This document shows positions 50,391 through 62,728 of a stretch of DNA of 64,000 nt, piece by piece. Numbering within the stretch: the stretch's first letter is position 1; the number at the start of each line of letters is the position of its first letter. Origin of the DNA: Membranipora membranacea. Lineage: Eukaryota; Bryozoa; Gymnolaemata; Cheilostomatida; Membraniporidae. The notes below the pieces were generated by a model, which made no database searches, was not told the origin of the DNA, and saw nothing but the letters and a program-made list of their open reading frames with translations. The position numbers were made by a program, and so were the translations under genes. The DNA is taken from the NCBI GenBank assembly GCA_914767715.1, contig OU612075.1:15500001-15564000 (forward strand), read 5' to 3'.

Positions 50391-51769
50391 CCTGATGAGT
50401 GTGTCATCGCGTCTTAGTAGTGATATATTGTACAAGCTATCCGCTGCAAGGTAACTTTTATAGTAGCAGTCACTTTCACTAAATCTACAACAAAATTCCA
50501 AAACAAATGCTCAACAAGAGATTACCACCAATTATCAAAATCTGAATGGGACATTCTGCCACCTTTGAATGACATCACGCTATTCTTAGAATTAATGACA
50601 CTAATTCAGCTTTCAAAAATTTTATAAATGAGTTTTCTAATACCCTGCAAATGGCTAGCTAACCTGTCTGTGCTAAAAAGCCGAACAATTATCCTTTCAA
50701 TGAACCGATTTCAATGACACAGTAAGGTTATTCAAATTAAGTATCTAAGCTTCACATCAAAGCCAAAAAGATAAAATTATTACATTAAATTAAAAAAAAA
50801 TCATTCGACCATCCAATGTATACTGCCAAAAGAAATATGGGTATGCTTCGCCTTTCCAGGTTTTTGTAACCACACAGATAGATAACCAACTGAATAACCA
50901 TTAAAAATATTGGGCAGCACTCTTTGTGCATCCCATTATTGAACTATCGAGCACGATTTACAGTGACATCCAGCCAGGCAGGCAGGTTCAATGAGGGTGA
51001 ACATTGAAGGATTTTTTTATGTCATAATCAACTCCACTATATTCATTATAAAATGCAGATGATAAACCCAATTGACCAGAATAATACAAGGTAACAATTT
51101 TTTCACCAAATCCTAATACTTAGTGAGACACAATTCAATTCAACCGAGTTACCAATAAAATGCAATTCGACCCATGACAACATCATCATTTAAACAGACA
51201 AGCTACAGGTGATGTGAATCGTGTGAAATTATTAGAATGCAAGCGGCATTGGCCAACAAAATCCTAATAGTAAAGCCAGAAGTTCGATGCGCTAGGGGTG
51301 TATGCCTCCCACTATTTCACAGTTTTCGATGATATTTGAGGGTTTCTAGCCCTTGGCAGCCTTGTCTCCTGCCGAACATGCTACGTAAATCTATGAGTAA
51401 TCGCGTGAGGGATAAAACGAGTAAGAGTTGATACTTTCTCCTAGACATCACTCAATTATAAAAATCGAAAAATTTAAAATACAAGTTCCTAATATAAAAG
51501 TCAAAACCAAAGTTGAAAACTCTCCAAGTCAAGTATAAGACTCTCTTAGTCAAGTGTATAACTCTCTATTCAAATTTAAAACTCTTTTAATCAAGTTGAA
51601 TTCCACTATATTGTGTGAGTCCCCAGGAAAAGCCAGTACAAGGATCATAACATAGTTGTAACTATACTCACACTACAGTTAGGGTAATCTAAGGCTTTCG
51701 CTCCAAAGTTAAAGAGTCCAAAGTAAATATCCAAAGCAGAATTCTGTGATTGCAGTTCCAGCTCAGACA

Positions 51770-52535
51770 AGACAATGCCTATACAACTGTCTATACTGGG
51801 TATTAATCTCGCAGGTGACAAGGAATTTCATTGGCCAATTCAACTTGCCAGCTGTTTTAAAAAGATACTATAATCATCAAAATTTCCTGGAACAGACGTA
51901 CGTCTAATCCCGCATTTATCTTTTGAGAGGGTGTAATTAAGGTTTGGGTCAACCTGAAAAAGCTGAATACTCTCTCCCATTGTATGGTGGAAGCCTCATT
52001 ATCTCAATTCTAATCCCTAGTTGATAGAAATTTTGGCACTGCTACATTTATGCAACGTGCAAACACTTTCAACTTCGAAAGGCCAGTGACTGAATGAATA
52101 TACACTATGTTAAAATTCAGAAGTTGAGATGACAAACATATCACAATACTCAAAAAATGCCTATCGCTATATTGTCTATACTGGGTATTAATCTCGCAGG
52201 TGACAAGGAATTTCATTGGTCAATTCGACTTGCCAGCTGTTTTTGATAAGGTATTGTAATTATTAAAAGTACAACCAAAAGCTTTCCAGAGCGGACGTAA
52301 GTCTAATCCCGCATTTATCTTTGAAGAGGATGTAATTAAGGTCAACCTGAAAAAGCTGAACACTCTCTCCCAGTTGTATGGTGAAAGCCTCATTTTGATT
52401 CCTAGTTGATAAAAACTTTGTCACTGCTTTATTTATGAAATGTGTAAACACTTCAAAATTCGAAAGGGAGTATAAGTAAAATAGAGGCTAGTGGCTGAAT
52501 GAATATACACACTTTTAAAATTCAGGAGTCAACAT
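51770..52535. repeat. Tandem duplication, ~384 bp unit, two copies
   Basis: 'gtctatactgggtattaatc' occurs at about 51790 and 52173. The two units remain alignable with small indels to 'gaatgaatatacac' (52093 and 52499). No coding frame is shared. Confidence 0.8.
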
Positions 52536-53189
52536 GAGAAACAATCAGAATATGAGAAATATTCATCCAATCAAAACGATAAATATATATGCGCTACAGG
52601 ACTTATGTATCAAAAAGTGTTGCCATGTTTTTGCGAATGTATGAATTAATGTTTCTGAAAGCCTACCAGAACCAAACATTAGTTTTGAATAATGTTTCTG
52701 CAAACTTGGTCAAGATTATTAGGGTTTGAGTTTTTCAGAGATTGACTCTTTTGATATTAAAGGTTTTAGACAGCTCTCCAGCAAAAAAGCCACTGTTTTT
52801 CTTTACCACCGTTGATTTACCTAGAATCCTCTGATGTCACAATAGAATTTCAGTAGTAATATCATCAACTGCCGAAATATAACAAAATATGCTGAGATGG
52901 TTTAGTTTGTAACAAGTAATTGTCAGCTTGGAGGCGCAGGTCAATACTGGCTTCAAATCAAATGGCAACCAAAAATGCTAACTGGGCTAGATGACGTTTC
53001 AATGGTCATCCGGTGGGAAATGGTTAAAATGTTGGTCTAAATCACAAGGTTTAGTCACTGACCGCATCTTGAAGAATGGGCCGTGATATAGGGTGTGCGC
53101 TTTGGGCAAGGCTGCAATGTCCACGGCAATTTGCTCTCAGTTTGTAGGCAGGTCCAAGCACACCTGGGAGTCTAAAAAACCAATGTAGT

Positions 53190-53282
53190 CAGTGGATTGC
53201 AGTGGCATTTGAACCCACGACCTTCAACACTTGTACTCTGGAGATCGGAAATCTAACCAACTTAGCCACCTCCTGCTCCTAA
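53190..53282 (-). repeat. tRNA-derived SINE
   Basis: On the minus strand an A-box 'gtggctaagttggttag' and a B-box 'gtgggttcaaatgcc' lie at tRNA spacing. They follow 'aggagcaggag' and precede a non-tRNA body. The acceptor stem does not pair, so this is a SINE head and not a tRNA gene. Confidence 0.6.
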
Positions 53283-53620
53283 AATAAAATAAATTAAATC
53301 ATGTTCAAATAAAACAATATGAAATTAAAATAGAATAAATCAAATTAAATAAAATCACATTAAAATAAAACAATATGAAATTAAAATAAAAGAAATTAAA
53401 TTAAAATAAAAGAAATATTAAATCAAATAAATTAAATCAAATTTAAATGACATTAAAATAAAACAATATGAAATTCAAATGAAATAAATTAAATCAAAAT
53501 CAAACAATATCAAATCAAATAAATTAAATCAAATGAAATTTAATCGCAACAAAATGAAACAATATGAAATTGAAAAAATAAAATAAAATAAATTAAACTA
53601 AAACAATATCGAATCAAAAT
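53280..53620. repeat. A-rich simple-sequence tract
   Basis: Imperfect 'aaataaattaaatcaaa' repeats run over about 340 bp with almost no G. The tract adjoins the SINE. Confidence 0.8.
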
Positions 53621-53635
53621 AAATGAATACAAATA

Positions 53636-53960
53636 TTTCCAATTTGGATTTAGCTCTAAAAGAAGCTTTACTGGTGCTATCAGTAAAATTATGGAACAAA
53701 TCACTAATCTCAAATTTCAATGCAAGCACTACAGCAAGTTTCTTTTAGATTTGACTTATGCAATCGATAAATAACCACCATTTTCTTTCAAAAAGCTAGA
53801 ATTTCATTATCTTTTCAGTGTCTGCACTGTCTCTCATTAATCTAACTAATGAATATGATATTGGTGAAAACTCATCTGATATCAAATTAATAAAAAAATG
53901 GAGTACCACAGGTCTCATTTTCTAGTGGATTTGTCATTACTTGTTTATATAGTACTGAAC
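53636..53960 (+). pseudogene. LINE reverse-transcriptase fragment (palm region)
   Basis: In frame after 53636 it reads FGFSSKRSFTGAISKIMEQ, then FLLDLTYAIDK (motif A position, degenerate). Near 53898 comes a GVPQ-like segment (motif B). It is interrupted by stops. Confidence 0.55.
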
Positions 53961-54139
53961 TCAGCTTCATTCTTGGTTATTATTATTATTATTATTATAA
54001 TTATTATCTCTATTCTGACTATTGATTTTCTCACAGAGTGTTAAACCATTAAAAGTCTCGTTACATAAAAAGTGACACCTTGTATTAAAAAGATTGTGCT
54101 ATGAAAATTCAGTAAAAATAATTTTAAAAGAGTAAAAAT

Positions 54140-54610
54140 CTATTCTTTGTAAGATATGACGTCCTTGTTAGCATACGACATAATACGTAATACGGTTCTG
54201 ATGTTTGTGGCTGCCCTGGGCTTCAGCCGTGCAGATCTTCGAGATTCAGTTTGTGGGTTGGGAAGCAGCTTGTGCAGGCAATGATCAGGCATTTTGATTT
54301 TGTCTATGTAATTCCTGCATTGCCAGTCGCTATAGTCATCCAGTGGTGTGAGTTCTAAGGCAGATACTCTGTCATGGTAATCACCCGATGCTGGACTGAT
54401 AATTTTGAGTGCCAATTTCTCAAGCGATAAGAGCTGCTCTTTCTATGTTGAACTGAGCATTGAGTACCCTGCAGGCCAGCCATATGTCATGCTAGGTCTA
54501 ATGCAGCCTGTGTAGAATCTCACTAGGAGATCTTTTGGTAACCCTGAGTTTGGTAAGAACATAGGTTAGCGGTCTGACTTTATCTCCCACCATATTGATT
54601 TCATGTGCCA
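54140..54610 (-). pseudogene. LINE reverse-transcriptase C-terminal fragment
   Basis: The minus-strand frames read DLLVRFYTGCIRPSMTYGWP, then LEKLALKIISPASGDYHDRV and KLLPNPQ, which is typical of the C-terminal end of LINE reverse transcriptases. There are internal stops and no catalytic core. Confidence 0.7.
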
Positions 54611-55734
54611 ATGAAACAAACATTTAGAATAAAGAACCTGACCTTTTATCATCAGTGAAGTTAGTGAATGGTGCATTACAAATTATCCTGTAGTCAATTA
54701 TGACTAAACTCATCAATTTCATAAGCTGGAAATGCTACAAAATTCTCTTTTGGATTTCAAACTGATTTGATGCTTTGCATTGGCAGGTTAGAGCACACTG
54801 AGAAAAAACTGTATCTCTTTGCACATGTGCGGGTCATGCCAAATGATCTTATATCTACACTTCACATATTTTTGTTTTAGTTTGATTGAACAGGGAGAAT
54901 TCCTCCATGGTTTATATAGGTGCAGATTTTTTACTAAATTGATTAACATAACCCTGACACTTTGATGGTTTGATCCATAGGAGAGCAATACTTTCTAAAT
55001 GCTTCTTATTAAATGTTTTGGTTGGCTGATCAGATAATAATCCCATTATATGGCTGTAATTACATATTTCCTTTATGACCGGTTTACCACTTCATAAACA
55101 AACATTTAAACTCTTAACAGGAACACCAACCATCCCTCATGCCAGCATATATCACTAGTCAATCCCTCTGTAAGGAGTTGGCTTTCCTGACATTCTGTAT
55201 AGTTTTGTTCAAGAAGTGCCTTTCTCTTTAAATATTAGTAAGTTTTCTACGAGCATGTACCTAAGTTAATGTAAATCTTTACTGCATTTTTTTAATAATG
55301 TCCATTATAAATAAACCAAAAGAGTCAGAAAATCAAACTTAGATCAATTTATACTATAAAATATTACCCTAGTAGAAGTGAACAACATAGTTCTTACACA
55401 TAACACAAATTTTCAATAAAAATAATATGAGAAACCAAACAGTTTGCTAGTGAATAAAAGCGGGTACAAAAATATATAAGAAAAGATATAAATTAAAAAC
55501 TTTAATAGATAAAAATTAGGCTCCTTTTCAATAGCGGTATTGGAGTCAAATCTATAGTCGTGATAATTGCTAGTTGACTTATGTAATAAAATAGTGAACA
55601 AATAAAACAACATAATCATTTGACATGCCTTGTAAGCAGGGATGTGTTGTCACGCAGCGTCAGAATTTTGCTAGACATCACACTAGATACCTGATATACT
55701 GATAATACCTTGCAGTGTTAATAGACTAGGGAGC

Positions 55735-58700
55735 TCATAGTATACACTCAGGAGGTTGATATTGGCATGTTTTTTGTAAAGCGAATGCTCTAACATAACA
55801 AATCCAACATGAGCAGCCTAACCTGAATGTTGACCTTGTGGTGCTCTGACATATCCTAAGAGCGTCTGCGTACTCATTCCCTTCAGCTGGAGGAACTGCA
55901 AGAAATCAACAAATCATGTCAGAGCTGACATTTTGGCTGGACAAAGTGTAATCATGATTGTCGCATGTAGCAACCCATAAATGTTGGTATCAACCACAAA
56001 TCAAAGCACTCCTTTTACCAAATAAAATAAGGCTCTACAAGTTTCAATCTAAGTAACATAAATTAGAAAAGTTTTGACCACAAATGTTTCAAATTTTGAC
56101 AGTTGGGAGGGGAAAAAGCGGCCCATCATACCTGACAAGGCTCCCTGATTGGTAGGGAAGCTCCCAGTTGGTAGGGGAACTTCCCAGTTCCAACCCCTTA
56201 CAGTTTTGGACAATAAGATGAATTACGTACCGGTAGACGGTATTGTAGTAGTTGTTGGTGTAGTCATAGTATTTGTTGTTGGCGTTGTAGTTGCTGGAGC
56301 TGTAGTTGTTGGTGTTGTGGTAGTGGGTGTTATTGTTGTTTTAATTGGTGTTGTAGTTGGGGTTGTAGTTGTTGGAGTGGTGGTTGCTGGTATAGTGGTG
56401 CACTTAACTGGTTGGAAGCTACATCTCTTTTCAACAGCAAATGTGGCTACCAGGCATTCCCAGCATGTGCAATCCACTCGAAATTCTCCTCGTGGCCTTG
56501 AAGATGAGCATATCTGTTGTGCTCGCACAAACTCACTTGGTACAGGAGCTATAAAATAGAGCTTTGAATAAAGTCTAGCACCAATGAGATGTCTTACAAT
56601 TCACTCTTAACTGTACACATATAAACATATGTAAACAATATAGCTGTGGCATGAATTCAGGTTTCTCTCAAATCAACAACCATAAATGTTATAATATGGC
56701 TGCATACATTGTATATCATAGCTTATGCTAAACATGATGATATTGGATGAATTCGGCAATGTGATCAAAATCCACATTCGTACCTGCTGTTGAAGTCATT
56801 GTGCTTGTTTGTGTTGTAGTTGTTGGTGTTGTGGAAGTTGGAGTTGTGGTCGTCGGTGTTGTAGTAGAAGGTGTTGTTGTAGTTGGGGTTGTGGTCGTTG
56901 TCGGTGTAGTTGTTTTTGGTGCTGTAGTGGTTGGTGTTGTGGTAGTTGGGGTTGTTGTCGTCGGTGTTGTAGTAGTAGGTGTTGTTGTGGTTAGGCTTGT
57001 GGTCGTCGGTGTTGTTGTTTTTGGTGCTGTAGTGGTTGGTGTTGTGGTAGTTGGGGTTGTTGTCGTCGGTGTTGTCGTAGTAGGTGTTGTTGTGGTTGGG
57101 GTTGTGGTAGTCGGTGTTGTAGTTGTTGGTGCTGTAGTGGTTGGTGTTGTGGTAGTTGGGGTTGTTGTCGTCGGTGTTGTAGTAGAAGGTGTTGTTGTAG
57201 TTGGGGTTGTGGTAGTCGGTGTTGTAGTTGTTGGTGCTGTAGTGGTTGGTGTTGTGGTAGTTGGGGTTGTTGTCGTCGGTGTTGTAGTAGTAGGTGGTGT
57301 TGTAGTTGGGGTTGTTGTAGTCGGTGTTGTAGTTGTTGGTACTGTAGTGGTTGGTGTTGTGGTAGTTGGGGTTGTTGTCGTCGGTGTTGTAGTAGTAGGT
57401 GTTGTTGTGGTTGGGGTTGTGGTAGTCGGTGTTGTAGTTGTTGGTGCTGTAGTGGTTGGTGTTGTGGTAGTTGGGGTTGTTGTCGTCGGTGTTGTAGTAG
57501 TAGGTGTTGTTGTAGTTGGGGTTGTGGTAGTCGGTGTTGGTGCTGTAGTGGTTGGTGTTGTGGTAGTTGGGGTTGTTGTCGCCGGTGTTGTAGTAGTAGG
57601 TGTTGTTGTAGTTGGGGTCGTGGTCGTCGGTGTTGTAGTAGTGGGTGTTGTTGTAGTTGGTGTTGTGGTTGTTGGTGTTGTGGTGGTTGGCGTTGTGGTA
57701 GAAATTTGCTGACATATATTATTGATGTACTCCTCCCCAGCAGGGCATGAACATACTCCACTTCCTGTAACAGTATACAAAGCATGAATTGTTAATGCTT
57801 TTTGATTGACTTACAGTCAACTGATTAATGGATACAAATTTGTTTGACACTAACCCTGAGAATTAGCCACATATTAGGAGCCATGACTGTATATGTTGAT
57901 CTGTACGGTGTTATCTACCTTTACACTTTCATTTTATTTCAACAAACTGCCTCAAAAATTGGGAGAAAATGAACGCTACTCTTCTGTTAAGCTTTACTTA
58001 TTTCAAAATAACATTGACACACATGCACAGTAGTATATTGCATTGGATATAACATGCAACTAATTAATTTTTGTATTAACAATTTTAATTTTGATTGCCT
58101 TTGTGTGTTAACTTTGCGGTTATTTCTTCTTCCCCCCCCACTTTCGTTTTGTTTTGGCTCCTAATGTATAACATTGAGATTGGTGTTGCAAACATCAAAA
58201 TCGAAATGGTTGTTGCAAATAATAAACAGCAAACTGCCCTATACATGTAACTGCACCGACTTAGTGTAATGCTGCACGATAGTGCTCCTTTTCTGTCTTG
58301 GCATTGATTTGATTGTCTGTGAAATACACCGTTAACACAGTCTACATACAAGGCCAAGTGTTTAGCGGCACCGTTATCTATTTATGGCATCCCACCATAT
58401 TAATGTCTGTAGAAATGTTGTATCAATATCTCATGTTTTAATCATTATAAAAACTTTACTTCCTGTTATTTACCACTCTGCCTGCAGGATAGCCTTGTGA
58501 CATAGTCTATCTCTGCAGCACAGCGATGGTGGCGCTGCCTTCTATCAAGGAAGTCAACTCCAAAGTTTAAGTTTATGAGATAGCAAAGCCAATGTTCCAT
58601 TTAGGCCAAAATATTTCCAAATTGTGGTTTTCTATTGTTTTCCCAATTTAGGTTCTCATTTTAGGTAAATTAATTCAAGCCCTATGCTGCAGAGAAGAAC

Positions 58701-61700
58701 GTATGCCTCAACAGTTAGCACATGCACAGAGTGGTTATTTACTGCTATGTACCTACTATTCTTAGTGACATTGACATCCCTTTACCAACCACACACTTGG
58801 TATTAAAACCAAGACATCAAGGACGTCGAACAAAACCTCGCAAGACAAATAACTAAAATCATCAAACTAGAATTAAAACCTTACCGGTACATATAAGACC
58901 TGGGCTCAACTCCTGGCATGCTGCGGTGGAGACGCAGGCAAGGTTTGTCACTGAAAACAAAAATTTACATAATATACAGCACTTCAAATAAACACTCATA
59001 GCCGTTGGTCAATGTAACTGTTGCACAGTTCAGACTTTACAGTGGCAAAAAATCAAAATACAACTGTGATAGATTCGAGTTTGTAAGTTTTGTATAGTTA
59101 TTCAAGATTTATATTTGATAGTCTCATTCAAGATTTTGATGAAAATATAGTCATGCCCTTAACTTTAAACAGACAAAGATTGTCAGGCACCAGTAACACA
59201 GGTGACACAGCATAAAAAGAAATATGAATTGCATTATACTTCTTTAGTAGGGCTTTTTATCATACAGGATTTAAATTCCAGGACAATAACTTTATCTAAT
59301 GTGCTGGCGCTGCTGACACACGATTCATGTGTCAGCACATCTACATTAACAGAGTTACTGGAACAATATATACAAATTTGGAGCGGACCTTCAAGCCTCA
59401 AATTTATGAACAAAGTGGAGTAGAAACTATATCTTACCATCTGTAAAGAAAACGTTCAGAACAAAATCACTGTCAATGGAGGAGGTTTTCCCTGCTCTTA
59501 TGTAATTATCCCTGTCATCTAAATACCAGATCTTGCCGTTAGAATCCGCTCCATCTGTCAAGGTGAACTCAAAAGTAGTCGGATGCAAGTAAAACCTGTA
59601 AAGGAAGATGAACGTTTAAAACAACTCATGCATCTTATCCCCACCCGTCCTACAGCTTATCTAAAGGGGCACAGTCATAATGCAACTGTCAAAATGCCAT
59701 TTTGACAATATGCCAGCGACTAAAATGTCATAGGCTATCTCAATAAATAACGGACTAAATATCGAAAGTACAAAAACCCCTCCGGATACTTAAATACAGT
59801 CATAAGTTCAGTCAGGTTAAACTTGGGCTGGGCAGCCTTCCCACTAGCCTGTGACTGGCTATCTGGTTGTCCTTTTACTTTTATAACCGCCTATTTTTCC
59901 GTAAGCATCATAGTATATTAATTTATTGCACTAATAGCTAAAAAATAAATTGATCAATGCTATTAACTATTTTATATAAAAGAGGAAAAGTAAGAAGAAA
60001 GTTGGTATTTAAGTCAGATGGTTGGGTGCGTTCTCTCGTTACTCACACATATCTAAAACTCACCAGTCATTACTCACTGAAGATAAGTCTGCATCAAACT
60101 CAACTGTAGCTCTGTTTTTGTTTTGCTTTTTCACATAGTAGCGATTTCCCTGCAATCAACATAAATATTCAGATACTTACAAAAAGCGGCATGGGACAGC
60201 AGCTATCATCTGATATCATCATACAGGACTGAAGTTTAGAAAAAACAGTATTGGAGGCAAAATTCCTAGATGGTGCAAAAGAAAGTTAGTGGTGCACCTG
60301 AGTAACACCAGCTGTAAGCTCCCCCTGTGAGCCCTGGGCCAAGCCCCAGATATCAAAGCATCTTTAGATATATCAATAATACATTAAAATCTCAATAGGC
60401 TCTCCAATTATGGTGATTTAGGCCACTTTATCTAGCTTTCCAGTGGCAACGGTGCCTCTCAGCTGTCCCCAGAACTACAGACCTGGCATGGATCGAGAGT
60501 TACATTTAATACTCTTCAATGCAGAAACAGTGCATAAAAGGAATAACAAATAGTGATACATACATTAAAATCTGCAGCGATGGCGTTTTGATCTTCAGCT
60601 GCATCATATATGGATGAGAATGACGGGTTTCCCTCTAAACTGCCACAGCCTGAGTATTGTACAAAGGAAAGCCTCGTCTCTGAAAGGTCAAGAGTAATAC
60701 ACCCCCAGTTCTTATCTCCTGTATCCACCCGCTGATGTACTAGGATCATATCAGGAGCTACAAGAAGAAGAAGAGACACATGTCTCTAATATCACCGAGC
60801 TCATGTATGCTGTGTGACTTACTCCTGTGATTAGATTAGTCAGAATTGAAGATGATTTAGATTTTTACTTTGCCAATCAAACGCAGAGGCTAATTAATGG
60901 TTTCTCACATACAAAATTGTCTACAAAATCATACGTTCCGGGACCTGAGAAACGCATATGCTTTTGGATTGAAGGTGAGGTCGGGTGGTTGTTATTTTTA
61001 GCGCTGGCATGGAAATGCAACTCTAAAACGAGAACCTCTCTGTTTTAAATTTTGAAAGTCACTATATCTTCACATAAAATATCATATATATAATACCATA
61101 TTCATGAATATTATAATATGCTGGTTTTTGCCTAAACTGAAAATGAGGATGACTTTCCATCTGAGCAGGCACCTGCAAATGTACCCTTGGCCACTTGAGC
61201 ATTGACAAATCATTTGGATTATTGAAAAAAGACCTAAACTAGTATTCAAAAACTTGCTAGTTGATTTGATAATTATTATTAATACATAATTCATGATTAT
61301 GATATAATTTTGGTGAATTTAATAATTGATTTTCCAGATTATGAAGGTGAGATTTAGAAAGGCACTGTTGTTTCTCAATCTTGGGACAGAGACAGGCTTG
61401 CGATTTTAACCCAGCAGACCACACTTACGGGTACATACGGAGATGGCTCCTGTAGCCAGCTCACAGAATTCTCTCACTGTCAGGCCTAATATCTGTACAT
61501 ATCCGGGATTACAAGTCACAGTGACCTCTTCACCATTTATCACTGCAGATCCATCCTCCATCCAGTCAAAGGGATCGTTGGCATCATTGCTTACATAGGC
61601 AAGACATTCTGTAAAAGACACAATATGATAGGGCTAATGTGAAATCTGATTTAGTTTAGGTTTGTAAGGCTACAAGATACCAAAACAGCCCATTAATCTG

Positions 61701-62728
61701 TGAAATATAGTGTTACTATTCTACATGTGCTGTCATACTGATCTGGCTCAACCTTTGAAGGCGTTTATTAGCGAGCCTTGCTTTCACCAAATAATCCTTC
61801 TCTACTCAACATATACCAGTGTGCTCACCTGATGAAGTAGCCCCCCCCCCTCCCCTTGTCAAGACAGACTACTGATGAGGGTGTTTACCACACTGATCAT
61901 GTGATATACTATTACATCATCTTGATAGCACAGTATGGCCATCAAAATATGCCAACACAATCCTAACAAATAGGTTTGAGTAGCTATTTGACCGAGATAC
62001 CAAGATCACAGCAATTATAGCACTGACATTCCGACACAGACTGACATGCCTACTCAAATTATAAATCAGCGTAGAAATAGACTGATTAATTATCCTTTTC
62101 ACGCAAAAGAATCCAAACATATATAATTATTGATAAGATGTTACATATTGTAGTAATTTTATCATAATTTACAGATATTTTATTAATGATAAGAGTCGCA
62201 CAGCTTCATGCATAATACTTGTTGCTCTAACAGCAGGGTAATTAAATTTATCAAAATAATCTCCAATATAAGTCTGGAGGGGTCAAACTAGCAGGTTAGG
62301 GGACGGTTAGCTGTCATAAGAAGTTTGGAGAAGCCATTCATTAAAAATTAAGAGTTAATTCTGTGGTGACCTTAATTGCTGTAATTTGTGACGGCAAAGG
62401 TGACAACTGTGATCTTCACATCAAGCTTCATAATATTTTTCCCTCATCTAGTTTTCCTAGCATTCTACTACAGGACTTTTCCCTGACTATTCACTACACA
62501 CACCCAAACAAGGGATAGTTGATATTCTTATTACTCTATGTTAATGAATTCTGTAGTGCTCATTTAGTAAGACTTTTTTTTAAATAATATGATATGTGTA
62601 ACATTTAGGGGAGGGACGTCGCTAAATGTGGTATACTCACCATCAACAGTGCGGGCAGAGACTCCTCTAACCCACAAACAGTACATTACAAGTACGATAC
62701 CCGATAGAAGGTAAGTGTACGAATACAT
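55735..62728 (-). CDS. Gene E: secreted sushi/mucin/CxCW-domain protein
   Basis: Nine exons: 62728-62641, 61608-61429, 60757-60564, 60149-60064, 59595-59438, 58950-58885, 57764-56784, 56548-56231 and 55895-55735 (stop TGA), giving 743 aa. Residues 1-~27 are a signal peptide (YLLSGIVLVMYCLWVRGVSA). Residues 30-89 form a sushi-like module (VTVTCNPGYV). Residues 90-235 are the three-exon module shared with genes A and C, diverged but with the same intron phases (0, 2, 1). Residues 236-257 are Cys-rich. Exon 7 opens with CSCPAGEEYINNIC (EB-like) and continues as about 300 residues of TTTTP repeats. Exon 8 has a CxCW domain (FRVDCTCWECLV) and a shorter Thr/Pro tract. The last exon has the terminal CxCW domain (FRLGCSCWICYV). 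It is probably a secreted, heavily O-glycosylated mucin-like protein. Role unknown. Confidence 0.8.
56800..57710 (-). repeat. Mucin-coding minisatellite with 105-bp higher-order period
   Basis: The basic unit is 15 bp (TTTTP). A marker variant that changes one unit to TTTAP ('ggtgctgtagtgg' on the + strand) recurs at about 56918, 57023, 57128, 57233, 57338 (changed to 'ggtactg'), 57443 and 57539. The steps are 105 bp, with the last 96 bp. This gives seven 35-residue super-units. Confidence 0.9.
58479..58740. repeat. Dispersed repeat, copy 2
   Basis: Direct copy of 10432-10700, in the gene E intron between exons 6 and 7. It retains 'agtctatctctgcagcacag' and 'cctatgctgcagagaagaac'. Confidence 0.7.

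Larger units (their letters stand above)
50391..55734. other. Repeat-rich intergenic region between genes E and D
   Basis: It contains a 384-bp tandem duplication (51770-52535), a tRNA-derived SINE (53190-53282), an A-rich simple-sequence tract (53280-53620) and LINE fragments (53636-53960 + strand, 54140-54610 - strand). Near 55345-55735 it is similar to the 3' flank of gene D. No intact gene is seen. Confidence 0.6.

Noticed and set aside
56765-57785. Alternative frames (Val/Gly, Asn/Tyr/His, Gln/Pro) over the gene E mucin repeat
   Set aside because: Same cause: a 15-bp period leaves all frames open. The Thr/Pro frame continues from CSCPAGEEY and splices in phase to the next exon.
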